Of a stretch of DNA of 64,000 bases, positions 34,083 to 44,785 are shown piece by piece. A program made the position numbers and the translations under genes. Numbering within the stretch: position 1 is the first letter of the stretch; each line of letters starts with the position of its first letter. Source of the DNA: Dendrophyllia cribrosa. Taxonomy: Eukaryota > Cnidaria > Anthozoa > Scleractinia > Dendrophylliidae. Location: assembly GCA_024195265.1 (NCBI GenBank), contig JAJLRJ010000004.1, positions 2,365,125-2,429,124 of the forward strand, in the 5' to 3' direction. The notes below the pieces were generated by a model. That model did not search any database, was not told where the DNA came from, and saw nothing but the letters and a program-made list of their open reading frames with translations.

Positions 34083-34437
34083 ATGGCAGCAAGAGAGAAG
34101 GGCGATAAGAAGAAAGACGGGAGATATTGTGCGGCCGGAGCGCCAAACATTGAAAGCTGTAAAAATACTAGCTATACACCAGGCATTTCGATGCATCTCT
34201 TTCCAACAAGGGCCTTCAGTGAGGGCGAAATGGCTGAAATTCATCCGGCGGCACCACATCGATTTCGGCGAGCCGATCAACAGGTTTTGAGCCTAGTTGT
34301 TTTGAAAACATCCTGGCATTTCCATTGGGCTATAAAAGGAAACGAAACCTAATCACGGGCTCCATTCCTACAAGAGACACCGTCCTGCCCGAAGGTTCAC
34401 AAAGTTTTGAGTGAACGGAGAAAGCAACATGTACAAG
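34083..34437 (+). pseudogene. THAP zinc-finger exon of the TTAA transposon, frameshifted
   Basis: The ATG at 34083 begins a THAP domain: YCAAGAP then CKNTSYTPGISMHLFP. The domain continues in the next frame (AKWLKFIRRHHIDFGEP, from about 34205), then in a third frame (SCFENILAF, SIPTRDTVLPEG). The segment expected to hold the last Cys and His zinc ligands is missing. A GTAAGC donor follows at about 34436. THAP domains bind DNA, and in transposons they bind the element ends. The frame changes and lost ligands make this copy non-functional. Confidence 0.75.
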
Positions 34438-34563
34438 TAAGCGATTTTCATTTGTTTACAATAATCTTATTCATACGTAGCTTACACGTGAGAATTTCAT
34501 GCGAGAATGTGTGAAGTCAAACTGTATTTGGATTGTATACATTTATGCCTATAACTAATGATT

Positions 34564-34650
34564 TTAAAGTGAATATGACACGATTTGTTTTTTGTTATTT
34601 TTGGTTCTTCGATACATAATTTTGTAAGAATTTCGATGTGCAGTATTCAG
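34564..34650. repeat. Second copy of the transposon's left end inside the element
   Basis: TTAA (34564-34567) followed by AGTGAATATGACACGATT and a T-rich tract resembles the outer left end at 33850-33935 over about 80 bp. No matching right end was found nearby. Confidence 0.6.
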
Positions 34651-35808
34651 TTAAGTTCAGAGCTTTCTCAGCTTATCATCACACGTTATTGTTCAGAACA
34701 ACACAAGAGTAAAATCTTACCCATAGGCTTCAAACTAAATGGGAAGCTATAGAAGTAAAAAGTAGAGATTTATTTTTATGCTCAGAGGTTGATACCTTTA
34801 TAAAACACAATGCTGAAGAAATAATATTTCCTGGAATATAATTAAATTGATTACAAAATTACAGCTGGAGCAAGGAGCCAATATTGATTGGTCATTGCTG
34901 TACTGTTTATAACTATAGGTGGTTTTCATGTTACGTCATCGCCGCCATGCTGGTGGACATAAACAATAGTTCTGTCATTAGCTCCTTTTGTTCGTCCACC
35001 AGCGTTTGTTCGTTTCACTATTGTTATCTATGTCTCTAGAGATTGATTGCAAACCACCTATTACTTTAGAAAAATTTATTATTTTTCCCAAACATCATTC
35101 TCAGCAAATTGTGGTCACCGTGGTGAATCAGTGTTACAGACTTCAACTGAATGAGACAACATTGCTATGATGAATACATGTAATATTGGCTATAAATAAC
35201 TGTGCTTTTTTATGCTTGGTGTGTTGAAATGCTTTCAAAGTTAAGTTAGCAGGTGTTCAGCGTATATTCATTTTTGGGATTTTTGCCCATAATCATTATT
35301 AATTTTCTTGGTATATTTTGGCAAGTTTGCACTCAATGAAAACCTACAAAGAGATACACAGGTATCAAAGGATGGAAAGCAATATATGCGAGTTACCCGG
35401 TACATATCGTAAATTTAAATTGGGAGAAGACGTTGTTTGCGAAGTGGTGCGAAGTGGCATGCCCTTCTAGCTCTGTTAAGTCAACATAACAATGACCAAA
35501 TGAGTGGGTATTATGTCCAGATGCTTGAATAAAGAATCTGTGCATTTTTCATTATACTGGAAATTATATTGAAGACACTTTCTCACTTGCATCCATCCCC
35601 ATCTATCATGATAATCACAAAAGCATGTGTTATCCAACTACATGTAGCCAAACCGTAGAATGCACTTCTGTTAACCTACAAGCTGGCTGTGAGTGAGTTG
35701 GGGCATCTAACATGTAAGCTGTTACATGTACTGTCCTAAGTTCACATGTCACTTAATTTTAGGAAAGAGCTTGTTGTGTTTGTAATGATTCACTTTTTTA
35801 TTCTACAG

Positions 35809-35948
35809 AAGCAGAACAGTCTTCCTTCAACCCACATGTAGCAGTAACAATACTCAGACCAGAAGTAAAACCTCTTCAAGAAGACCTCCCACTTGCTCAG
35901 TATGCAAAAAAAACAATGCGTGGTCATAAAGGCCAATGCAAGAAGTAA
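35809..35948 (+). pseudogene. Likely 3' exon of the THAP protein (zinc-knuckle end)
   Basis: After a TTCTACAG acceptor, the frame runs through RSKTSSRRPPTCSVCKK and, one base off after a run of eight A, MRGHKGQCKK to a TAA at 35946-35948. The CxxC...H...C spacing suggests a small zinc knuckle. The A-run frameshift agrees with decay of the same gene as 34083. The link between the two exons is inferred from position and strand. Confidence 0.45.
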
Positions 35949-37926
35949 CATGGCCTAAGTTTTGATGACTGTAGACCACTGTTCAGACTTAGCCCCTGAG
36001 TTAGGACTCAGGTGCCAGGCTGTAAAATAAACTTGGTTCTGCCTTTTAACTTTAAATTGATATTGAGAATTACCATTACATTACCTTTTTAGCTTTGTTT
36101 ATGTCGATGATCTAAAAGTTATTCAATCACATACATGTAAATGCATGATGAAATTTGGAAAATCAGTTGTCTTGAGTGACATCACATGGCCTGAAATAGA
36201 GTGCTTTTCTTAATACTGTGAAATAGTTACTAACAGTTACTAAGCTAGTAGGCACTATTAGACACTAATTCCGTTGTTTTCTTTTGTTTATGTTTTAATA
36301 ATTTTGGCTAATTTTGATTAATTGCTAGACACTGTTTCATGGTCTTAGTAAAATCACTCTAGGGCAACCCAGACTGGATAGGTCTTTAGGACAGATAAAG
36401 AATATGGGTCATTGTCCAGATATGTAGGTGCTACCCTTACCACCACTTATACTTTGAAATTCTGGAGTGAGGACTCTCCTTGGTGTGCCTTTTCTAGGGT
36501 ACTGAAGAGGCATCAGTGTTAAAAAATTATTCCACGCATCTGGGCATGCTGCAGATTATGTAAATATTGTACCATTTGTCTTGCAGTGGAATATACATTT
36601 GGAGAATCAAATGCTTACTGAAACAAATGAGTCATTTCCATGTTGCCTTTAACCCTTTAAGACCCAATAGTGATCAGCATCAAATTTCTCCTTGTAATAT
36701 CAATACTTAATCAATCAGAGAGGTCATGAGAATTAAGGATATCATCATTACTGCAGCAATAAATGTATGGGGACAAGAGAGGAGAATTTGTATTTTGATA
36801 TTGGGAATTAAAGGCCTGGTTAACCTCTCCATCAGAGTGTGGCCGAGTGCAATATATCAGTTTTCTTTCACATTGTAATAAAACTTATATTCATATGAAT
36901 TCTGAATGTTCTTGTATTTGGCCTCGCTTTGAAAAAAAGGCTAAAGGTAACTCAGAAATGGCGATTGGGATCTGATAAATAAAGATGATAAATATTTTTA
37001 AGCTTGGTCCCAAATCTTTCCCAAATTTGGATTGGTACGGTAACAAAATTAGGATTGTAATGCCATACAAGTCATTGCTACTAAAATACTGTGAATACAA
37101 AAAATAGAAAAATTAAACAAGTAAAGGGGCTCTCTGATTAAGATCAATTGAATGTTAGTGGTTTTGCCACCCCCTACCCCCTCACAAATTTGCCTCATAG
37201 CAAGATGGACTAAGATGAAAATTGGTTACATTCACACTCATAATTATTTTGTTGGTCATGACTTTTATTTATTTGGTGGCTCCTAAAAGAGCCATTGGGC
37301 CCTGTATGAGTGCAATGTCTAACACCACGGTTAGACCTACAGGTATTTTCAATGTTCTCTGTCCTGCAAAGTGGCATATCCAGTTGACTGGTATTTTGTC
37401 CTTATGCTATGATAAACACAGGCAGGAAGTGGCCTGGTGTTGTCCCACCCCATGTAGCCACAAAGCGATCGTGTGGTCCATCTGTATGCAACAGCTCGTA
37501 TAAATCTGAAACAGACAATTTGTAGACAGTGTACAAGTGTGAGAAACAAAACAAGCGCGAAGACATACAGGTCACTGCAAGTAATCAAACCCATTGTGAA
37601 GTGATGCTACTTTTCGCGCCAAAAAAACATCGACTGGAATTGATTCGGGTCAAACAAGTCGCTCGCTATATATTCATGCAGGCTGTCCAACTCGCATTTA
37701 CTCCAATTCCGCACTCGCTCCCTATTCTCGTGTACCAAAGTATCCTAGAGTTCCTTAGCAACCCCATCGTTGCAGTGAAAAAATGAGCGACTTCGAGCAA
37801 GACAATAGTGAACAAAATGCGAATCTACGAACTGTAAACAATTCCCCTCATCAAACAAGCTACGACGGACCGGTACGTGTACTTCAGCAGCTGTCAAAAT
37901 TAAAGTTACTAACCAAAAATCCACGC
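35949..37926. other. Interior of the TTAA transposon, non-coding
   Basis: No transposase core recognised. The stretch near 36650-36800 (AACCCTTTAAGACCC onward) looks like a common dispersed repeat. Other frames are short. Confidence 0.5.
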
Positions 37927-38157
37927 TTATAGTTCTTCGTATCTCTCTTCTAAAAAGGTAGGAGTTAGGCCATCAAGGTCTTTTCCTTCCTCGGAGTCTC
38001 CATCGCTGGCTTCGTGGTCTACAACTTCAGCGAGTGGTTCGTCTTGATATGGAGTTATTTCGCTTTTTACGACTTCCCATTCTTCTTCCGAACCTTCGCT
38101 CGTATCTATACTGTCTGTAGAATCAGATAAATCGCTGAGTTCTGAATCACTGGACAT
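37927..38157 (-). pseudogene. Acidic P2X7-C-terminal-domain-like ORF head (76 aa)
   Basis: The ATG at 38157 opens a Ser/Asp/Glu-rich frame (SSDSELSDLSDSTDSIDTS) followed by ITPYQDEPLAE and GLTPTFLEERYEEL, then a stop at 37927. The pattern is, from memory, that of N-terminal parts of cnidarian proteins with a P2X7-like cytoplasmic cysteine domain, but the cysteine-rich part is absent. It is the second gene of the TTAA transposon, convergent with the THAP gene, and probably truncated. A first exon continuing elsewhere is possible, though no good donor is visible. Confidence 0.5.
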
Positions 38158-38248
38158 TTTGCCGATGAGATCAGTGGATATTTGTAGACGAGAAAATAGC
38201 AGAATTATACCAGAAGTAAAGTCACAGTAACACAGCAAACAAATCAAG

Positions 38249-38266
38249 TGACGTCATGTGACGTCA
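38249..38266 (-). promoter_or_regulatory. Double CRE-like motif upstream of the P2X7-like ORF
   Basis: TGACGTCATGTGACGTCA lies 92 bases before the ATG at 38157 and matches the motif at 34042 before the THAP ORF. Confidence 0.5.
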
Positions 38267-38479
38267 CGAGCCTGGCTCGCGTCCTACACTCGTCCCCAGA
38301 CTCCGGGACATTTTTAATGGGAAAATTGGAGTTTTTCGACGCCCAAAACTATGGGAAATTTATTTTTTTTACGCATTTCAATTTCAGAACATTTTTTTAT
38401 ACATATTAAAGGACCAAAAACAACAAAAAAAAAATTCATGTCATATACACTTTAAAGCCATGTCAAGTGGTGGAAAAAT

Positions 38480-38740
38480 GGCGTTCATGTGGACCCCGCA
38501 TTAAAGCGTGTCAAGACCAACCTGCGTTCAACCATGGGATAGGCCAGGCTGAATCACCTCATGCTTAGTCTGCATGTCCACGAGAAATTGGCAGATGGTT
38601 TGGACATGGTGGAAGTTGCCAATTTGTTTGTGGGAGACAACCAGCGGTGCAAGCAATTGTTTGGGAAGTTTTCAAAGAACGACCTTCCGATGAAGTCTGT
38701 GTTTGCCTCAAAGGCAACTCAGACAGACCAGCCAGTCTAA
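38480..38740 (+). pseudogene. hAT-type transposase C-terminal remnant
   Basis: The frame reads DPALKRVKTNLRSTMG, an in-frame TAG at 38540-38542, then ARLNHLMLSLHVHEKLAD and LDMVEVANLFVGDNQRC, with a stop at 38738-38740. This resembles the C-terminal dimerisation region of hAT transposases and hAT-derived host proteins. It begins about 25 bases after the TTAA element, so the TTAA element may have inserted into or beside it. No ends or TSD were found. Confidence 0.6.
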
Positions 38741-39540
38741 CTTTCTTTGATGACTCTGACAGGTAAAACAGTTGCTGGTTCAAGATACAGAGACAGTCGG
38801 TCTTTTGTTTCGTAATTGACATTCCGGAGTGTTTTACTTTTTTCAATATTCATTGGTTTGCTGAGACAGTGTAGAAAGCTGGGGCGGATCTAAGGGGGAT
38901 TCGGGGGCTTCGATCGAACCCCCTAAATTAAAACAGCTAACGTCAAAAACTCGTAAAGATATAAAATAAATACAGAATCGCATTTTAACTTTAACAAATG
39001 AGATATTAAAACGCGCTGACTTGGCCTCAGAATGGCGGAAATGGCGTTTCGGAGGACTTGAAATTTCAAAATTTTCCGGGGCAGGACGGGGGGGACGGCG
39101 GCCCCCTTCGTTCTAACGTTTTTGTTTGTGAATAAAATCCTTCCCTGCGACAATAATATAAATGAAAGCTCTTCGACAGACCTTTCTTGTAGCGGTATAT
39201 TAAACGTAAATGTGAATTAGTGAATAGTTCCACTTCTGATAAATATATACGCAATCCAAAGGCGGAATTGGGTAATATCATACAATTTACTTGATGATTG
39301 TATTATATTATATCAATTATGTAATCTAGTTAGTGTTTTAGAATATTTTAAAAATAGTTCGTAGACTAGAAGTAATCACAGATTAAAGTGCGACTCCTTA
39401 GGTACCTCGTTGTGACATGGCATTCGCGTTTCAGGCATGTTTCTGGTTCTTTCTTAATTTAGGGCCGGCTTGTAGTTGTGGAACGTTGTACGTTGTCGAA
39501 CGAGCTGTCAGAGCACGAGGCAGCAAAAAAAGTGCGCAGG
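38741..39540. other. Repeat DNA and resumed P450 intron homology
   Basis: A GGGGGATTCGGGGG-like repeat lies near 38885-38930. Homology to module D intron 1 resumes at about 39110. No P450 exon 2 is present where alignment with D predicts one. Confidence 0.55.
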
Positions 39541-39765
39541 TCAAAACGCGCTAAGCATGCGGGATACTATTGTGACGTTTCAAGATGGCGTAGATTTGGT
39601 ACCGACACTTTTCTCGATTCGTTCCGCCTAGACGACGCGCTAAGCATGCTGGATACTATTGTGACGTTTCAAGATGGCGCAGATTTGGTACCGACAATTT
39701 TCTCGATTCGTTCCGCCTAGCCGACAAGATTAGGAAGCGTCTCCTTCGTCGACGCAAATAGTTGA
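39540..39765. repeat. Tandem ~92-bp repeat pair, copy 1
   Basis: Two head-to-tail units containing GATACTATTGTGACGTTTC and GCAGATTTGGTACCGAC, followed by AAGATTAGGAAGCGTCTCC. The same two-unit structure recurs at 42483-42690. Confidence 0.8.
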
Positions 39766-40669
39766 AATATTTAGTAGAATAGTACGTACTATTAGACTGT
39801 AAATCCATTGATTTCTTTTGTTTAATTTGGACTATCACACTCTAATTGTTAAATAATGTTTCACGGGTTAAGTAAAACCACCCTATTATAGACTACTAAT
39901 AGTTCAGTTTTATCCCTATTTAACTTTAACCCATTGTGGAGCATCCATAAATCAACATCACGGACACAAGTCTCAATAGTGTCCTCTTTTCCACTTTACA
40001 ATACATGTTTGTAGAGTACGGAGACAAATTGCCGACAACATTAGAAAGATAAACATACGATGTCTCCTTTCACCCCTTCCAGTTGTTTACATAGCGGTGA
40101 GCGAAATATACCGTGGTGGTGGTGAGAGGTGTTACGAGGGTTGTTGAGGGTTGGGGGATAGGTATGGACATGGTAAATAATTTTAGTCACAAGGCATGGC
40201 TGCACGATTGTCTTCGTACTGACGACACCCCCCCCCCCCCCCCCCCCCCCCCCCTCCCCCCACCACCACCACCACCACTGCATGCCATGTAATCGCTCAC
40301 TTATAAACATCATGACCTGTCTGAAACGATTTTCTCTGAAAAAATCGACATAAATTAAGGTTGAAGAAGTGAATGATTTGCATGAATTGTGATGCGTAAC
40401 TGCATACAAGGAGATTATTGTGTTGTTGCAAAAACAACTTTTACAAACAATGGAACCCGCCTCAACTCGTGCATAAATTTTATTCCCGGGATTTTATTAG
40501 ATGGAAAACCCCGTCTCACGAGAAACGTTTTTTGTGGCTCGTTGTTGGCCTATTAACGGGGTTGCAAAACTAAACAAAATTGCATTGAAAGCAAAGCCTG
40601 GGCCGCGATTTACACAAATTTATGACACGAATTCAATGACTCACAAAACATGATTCAAATTATACTGAC
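39766..40669. other. P450 locus C intron 1 remnant
   Basis: The 39950-40250 part matches 62970-63740 of module E. Includes a C run and GGT/ACC-rich tract at about 40230-40280. No gene. Confidence 0.6.
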
Positions 40670-40878
40670 CTTCGAAAAATGTCGGCCAATGCCTCTGCGT
40701 TAATGTCGAGAGAAAAGATGTTTCCTAACACAGGAAGAGTCGTTAAGCGCGGACCCGGGGGCATGTTCCTGAACTCGTAGAGCACCATCAGGTAATGCAG
40801 AAGGAACAACAGAAGTAACAGCAGAACAACATTTCCAAGGCTGAGAGAATCGTAAATCGTGGCAAACACAGACGACAT
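40670..40878 (-). pseudogene. P450 locus C, exon 1
   Basis: An intact 209-nt first exon: ATG at 40878, leucine-rich anchor, PPGPR hinge, and a GTCAGT donor at 40664-40669. The upstream 120 bp is related to that of gene B (CGTCACGCC, GATGCAACCGG, CAATGGCGG). It has no exon 2 to join. It lies 7.8 kb from exon 3 across transposon DNA, so it is listed as part of a broken locus although the exon itself is sound. Confidence 0.8.
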
Positions 40879-42482
40879 GCTTAGGTCATGAGAAACAAAT
40901 GGACCCGCGTGAGTTTTTGTTTAACCGTCACGCCAAAAGAAACAGAAAAAGATGCAACCGGAAAGAGATCAAATTCAGTAAAGGTCAATGGCGGCGACAC
41001 CTGAATTGAATCAAAAACACTTTGAGCATTCTTTAACCGTTCGGACGTACACGCAAACTTATATGCGGTGTTACAAATATATTCCGGAATTATTGCGGGC
41101 GACCACAGGAGCCCGCAATCCTTATCTCAAGGTTGCTATTATGCATGCGCGACACGTATGTAGCCTGATTCTTGCGCATTTCTTTTGGACTTCCACTAAG
41201 AATATGAATGAGTGCATAGAACGCAATCTGATCACGAGCGTTTTGACCTTCGATCATGTGAAACTTACGCAAAGCAGCAGCGTTGTTTCGCAATCTGATC
41301 ACAGCGTTACCTTCGATCACATGAAACTTACGAAATATTGGTACATGCGCGGACTTTGTTCTCAGTGCATTCAATACGTTCATTTGACATTGCAATTTAA
41401 ACAATGTAGTTCGTTCCGTTTCAGTTTGTTATCACTCATTCTACTGACAACATGTTCACGTTTTGTATGTTATAATTTTACAATTGCAACTAGTAGTAAT
41501 CATAGATTTTAGTGCGTCTCCTTATCCCGTGGCACCTCGTCTTGACCTAGTACCTCAGTTTCATGAATTCATTCAGCCACTGTTTAAAAGGGCTATGTCG
41601 CGGGATATGTCACGCAGGCAAAAATGCCGAGCCGACATCAAACAAATTCTCGCTATCGCCGTGGGATCGGGAAAAATCCTGCCGTGCTGTGTACTCCGAA
41701 AGGTCTCAGATTTTCATTTCGGTTTAATATTTCTCCGATTCTGAAATCATACTCCTCAGTACATAAACTAATACCGGAACCGGAAATGAGAAATTTCTTA
41801 GAAAGCCTAAAAAAGTGCTCCCTTGATAAACTTCTTGGACACCGCGTTAATGGAGCATGAAATCGACGATTAAGTCACGCAACATTCAACGTGAATTTCG
41901 CAGGATTTTTCGGATAAAATTACAACTACCAGTTGCAAGTAGGACACAAGACTGTTGAATATAATTCCTTTATTAGCTAGACAAATTTTAGTCACAAAAC
42001 TGCGAAATCTTTAGTCGCAAATGCGCCCGATACAGGCGCAATTTCGAGCACTGTAAAGTTAATCTGCGTTCGCCTGGCGCGGCCGGTCAGTGAATTATTG
42101 CTACAAGACATACAGCGAATTGCACCGTACCGTAGAACATCGCGAAGAACGACGTCGGTATTTAGGTGAAAGGTTCCCGAATCAGGCAGAGAACCACAGC
42201 AAAATCAAGATAGAACATTCAAAACATACCAGAACGGTAGCGAGGAAAATCCGATAACTTCTTGCTTGATTCCAAAGAGACCCAACAACTTACTCGGTCC
42301 GCAAATGAACCTTCGTCCAATTTTTCCACTGCGTACTTTTAGTAGGCATTGAAATATTGAGCCGTACGATTCCAAAATCGGGAAAATATCCGAAACTAAA
42401 TCAAGACAAATACATTATTCACATGTGACATTTCGGAACCCCAGCTCCCCAGGATGAGGCCTGATTTCCACGCGCCGGGAAT
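40879..42482. other. Intergenic between loci C and D
   Basis: Upstream region of locus C exon 1, then unassigned sequence. The open frame at 40988-41512 has no recognisable motif and is probably chance. Confidence 0.5.
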
Positions 42483-42690
42483 GATGGATACTATTGTGAC
42501 GTTTCAAGATGGCGCAGATTTGGTACCGACACTTTTCTCGATTTGTTCCGCCTAGACGACGCGCTAAGCATGCTGGATACTATTGTGACGTTTCAAGATG
42601 GCGCAGATTTGGTACCGACACTTTTCTCGATTCGTTCCGCCTTGCCGACAAGATTAGGAAGCGTCTCCTTCGTCGACGCAATAAATTGTT
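42483..42690. repeat. Tandem ~92-bp repeat pair, copy 2
   Basis: Nearly identical to 39540-39765, including two units and the AAGATTAGGAAGCGTCTCC tail. Confidence 0.8.
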
Positions 42691-42794
42691 CGTTGCGTTA
42701 CATCAATTCACCTCGACCACAGGTAGCCCAAGCTCAAGTGATGTTTACACGTTGTAATTTAAACGTCGTGGTAACTGTTACGTAATAGCGAAAT

Positions 42795-43262
42795 TACACT
42801 CAGTCATCGGACACCTCTGTAGACGGACACTTCTATAAGACGGACATCTGGTGTTGGTCCCTGCAGTTTTTCAGTCATTTTACTGTAACTAAACTTTCTA
42901 TAAGACGGACACCTCTCTACGACGGACAACGGACACTTTGAAACCGTCAACGGACACTTGAGAAGTGCTTTTTTTCAGTAAAAAAATACAAAAAAGTTTC
43001 AAAACAGAAATGTAAGTGCTGAATATGAACAAACGAGCCCACTTTTCTAATGTTATTTTTGTTCCAGCTTGTAGGTTTTGCTTAAGTTAACGACTTTAAA
43101 CAGACTTTAAAACAGACGTGTATTCACCGTGCTTCAGCTTTATTACCTCAAAATAACTGGCGTCACGTTACCTCGACTCTCTATAAGCCGGACACCTCTC
43201 TCTGAGACGGACAGTTGGGGCCGGTCCCGACTGTGTCCGTCTTAGAGAGAGTTGACTGTATA
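42795..43262. mobile_element. Non-autonomous element with CAGTCA...AAGACGGACA ends (pogo/Tc1-like)
   Basis: GACGGACAC motifs recur at both ends; the right end reads as TACAGTCAACTCTCTCTAAG on the minus strand. The inside contains more TATAAGACGGAC units and no ORF. Family placement rests on the end sequence from memory. Confidence 0.5.
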
Positions 43263-43685
43263 AGGATTTGTATGGGGAAAATTCGCTTCAAATTTGAGCG
43301 TAAAATTAGGATATTTGAATAAAACTGGCTCACCTGAACTTCTTTGTGTGTTTACTTGTGTCTTGAGTGGTTTTGGGGTCGATTCGAAGCGATTCCAGCG
43401 AGTTTTAATGCAACTGTTTCTTCCTCCCTAAAAGAGTCACAAGGTAGGGCACTCCGCTCATCGAGCCGATCGGATCCACCGAAGGAAATCGGCCGTAAAT
43501 TCGCTCCAACGCCTCCAGTCGCCTCGAAATTCCATGTAGACCATAGTCGATAGTTCTGCTTTTTATTCGTGATCTTCATCAGAGTCGCATATACACCGAG
43601 AGAGAATTAAAGGTCGCTAATCTTCGCAAACTTTCCCGTTTTGAGCCATCGGAAGAGGCTTTATTCATACCTCGCGTTCATCAAA

Positions 43686-43848
43686 GGTTGTGACTAGAAT
43701 GGATACTCCAAAATCAGGTTTGGACCAGCGGTTTCAGTGAAAACATTGGTTTGGGGGGGGGGGGGGGGGGGGGAGAGGGGGGGGTCTCATTCTCGCGGGC
43801 TCATTAACCTGATTTTGAAGTATCCATTTAAGTGACAACCGTTCATCA
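43686..43848. mobile_element. MITE with GGTTGT...AATGGATACT inverted ends
   Basis: Left GGTTGTGACTAGAATGGATA and right TATCCATTTAAGTGACAACC are inverted copies over about 33 bp, continuing through CAAAATCAGG. A G run occupies the centre. Confidence 0.6.
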
Positions 43849-44594
43849 AACCGTTGGAAGATAGCTTAGCGACCCGGCCAAAGACTCAAATTACTCACAC
43901 TCGGGGTGGGTGACGGTCCAGGGTACTGATTGTTAAAGGGAGCAATGGACCGTCACCCAGCGAACTTGCAAATTTTGAGTACAGAGGAGGAGACAGTCAA
44001 GAAACTTCACTTTGTTCCAATAGCGATTTATTTTATTCAAAGTCACCTATAGAAGAACAGTACAATATGACCTGTCACGTGTTCATTGAGAAAGTAAGGC
44101 TGCTTCATTGGCCACTGGTATCCTGTATGTCCGCCATTTTGAATGTCAAAATCGAATTTGTTCGGCAAATAGCAATATGCTGGCTTTTTTTAGTTAATAA
44201 CTACTTTTGAAAAATAACATCAGTAAAAACATAAAGGGCGATGAGTGTGTTATGGCTAAATGCAGCCATACAAAACTCTTCTAGCAAGTATTGTATTTTT
44301 TCTAAAACGTACAGAACTTACAAGATGCTTACATACGGACATGCAACGTTGTTGTGGAGGACATGGGCTAGCTTGCTAAACAAACAAACAAACAACTTAC
44401 TAACTATAATGCCACATCCCATAAAGGCAAAAAAACCCCGTCACTTCCAAAAGATGGCCTGGTTTTTTGACGGAATGTTTCTTTTTAAGCAAAATATATA
44501 TCTTCCTAGTTCTCACGTTTCAGTCGTGGCGAAAGCACAAACAATTTTCTTTTCTTTTAAAGGAAGTTTTACCGTCGATTTTTCTGTTAGGTAA

Positions 44595-44785
44595 AGGCTG
44601 GTTTTCACTAGCGCATAAGCATAAGCATAAGCATAAGAAGAAAAAAACACTTTTTTTCTTATGTTGTCCTCACTAGGAATCACCGCGACATAAGCATAAG
44701 CATAAAAGAACGGAAGGTTTTGAATGTTGCTGCTGTCCTCACTAACGTTATGCTTATGCTTATATGTGTTAGTGAAAACCAGCCT
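44595..44785. mobile_element. Harbinger-like MITE, TAA target duplication
   Basis: Ends AGGCTGGTTTTCACTA are inverted copies, flanked by TAA (44592-44594 and 44786-44788). The inside has CATAAG repeats. Module E at about 56868 lacks the insert, confirming the boundaries. Confidence 0.8.

Larger units (their letters stand above)
33850..38455. mobile_element. TTAA-flanked DNA transposon with THAP and P2X7-like ORFs (Kolobok/ISL2EU-like)
   Basis: TTAA at 33850-33853 and 38452-38455 flanks a 4.6-kb element (33854-38451). Its ends are inverted repeats of about 90 bp starting AGTGTATATGACA. Inside, a THAP zinc-finger ORF points right from the left end and an acidic P2X7-like ORF points left from the right end. 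TTAA target duplications together with THAP fit the Kolobok superfamily; ISL2EU and piggyBac are alternatives. No DDE transposase core was recognised, so the copy is decayed or internally deleted. It lies between exons 3 and 1 of P450 locus C. Confidence 0.8.
30524..40878. repeat. P450 module C (diverged tandem copy)
   Basis: The start near 30530 (GGAGACAGTCAAGGAACTTC) matches the starts of modules D and E. Exon 3 is at 31687-32855. The 39110-39260 segment matches sequence downstream of exon 2 in D (50060-50220). The 39950-40250 segment matches E (62970-63740), and exon 1 is at 40670-40878. The middle (about 32860-39110) is replaced by unrelated DNA, including a TTAA transposon and a hAT remnant. 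Confidence 0.75.

Noticed and set aside
34988..35170. 60-codon frame inside the TTAA element as part of the THAP protein
   Set aside because: No motif of the family and no splice sites joining it to 34083 or 35809.
40988..41512. 174-codon open frame upstream of P450 locus C exon 1
   Set aside because: No motif or homology I recognise, low-complexity composition, and it overlaps the likely promoter region; probably chance.
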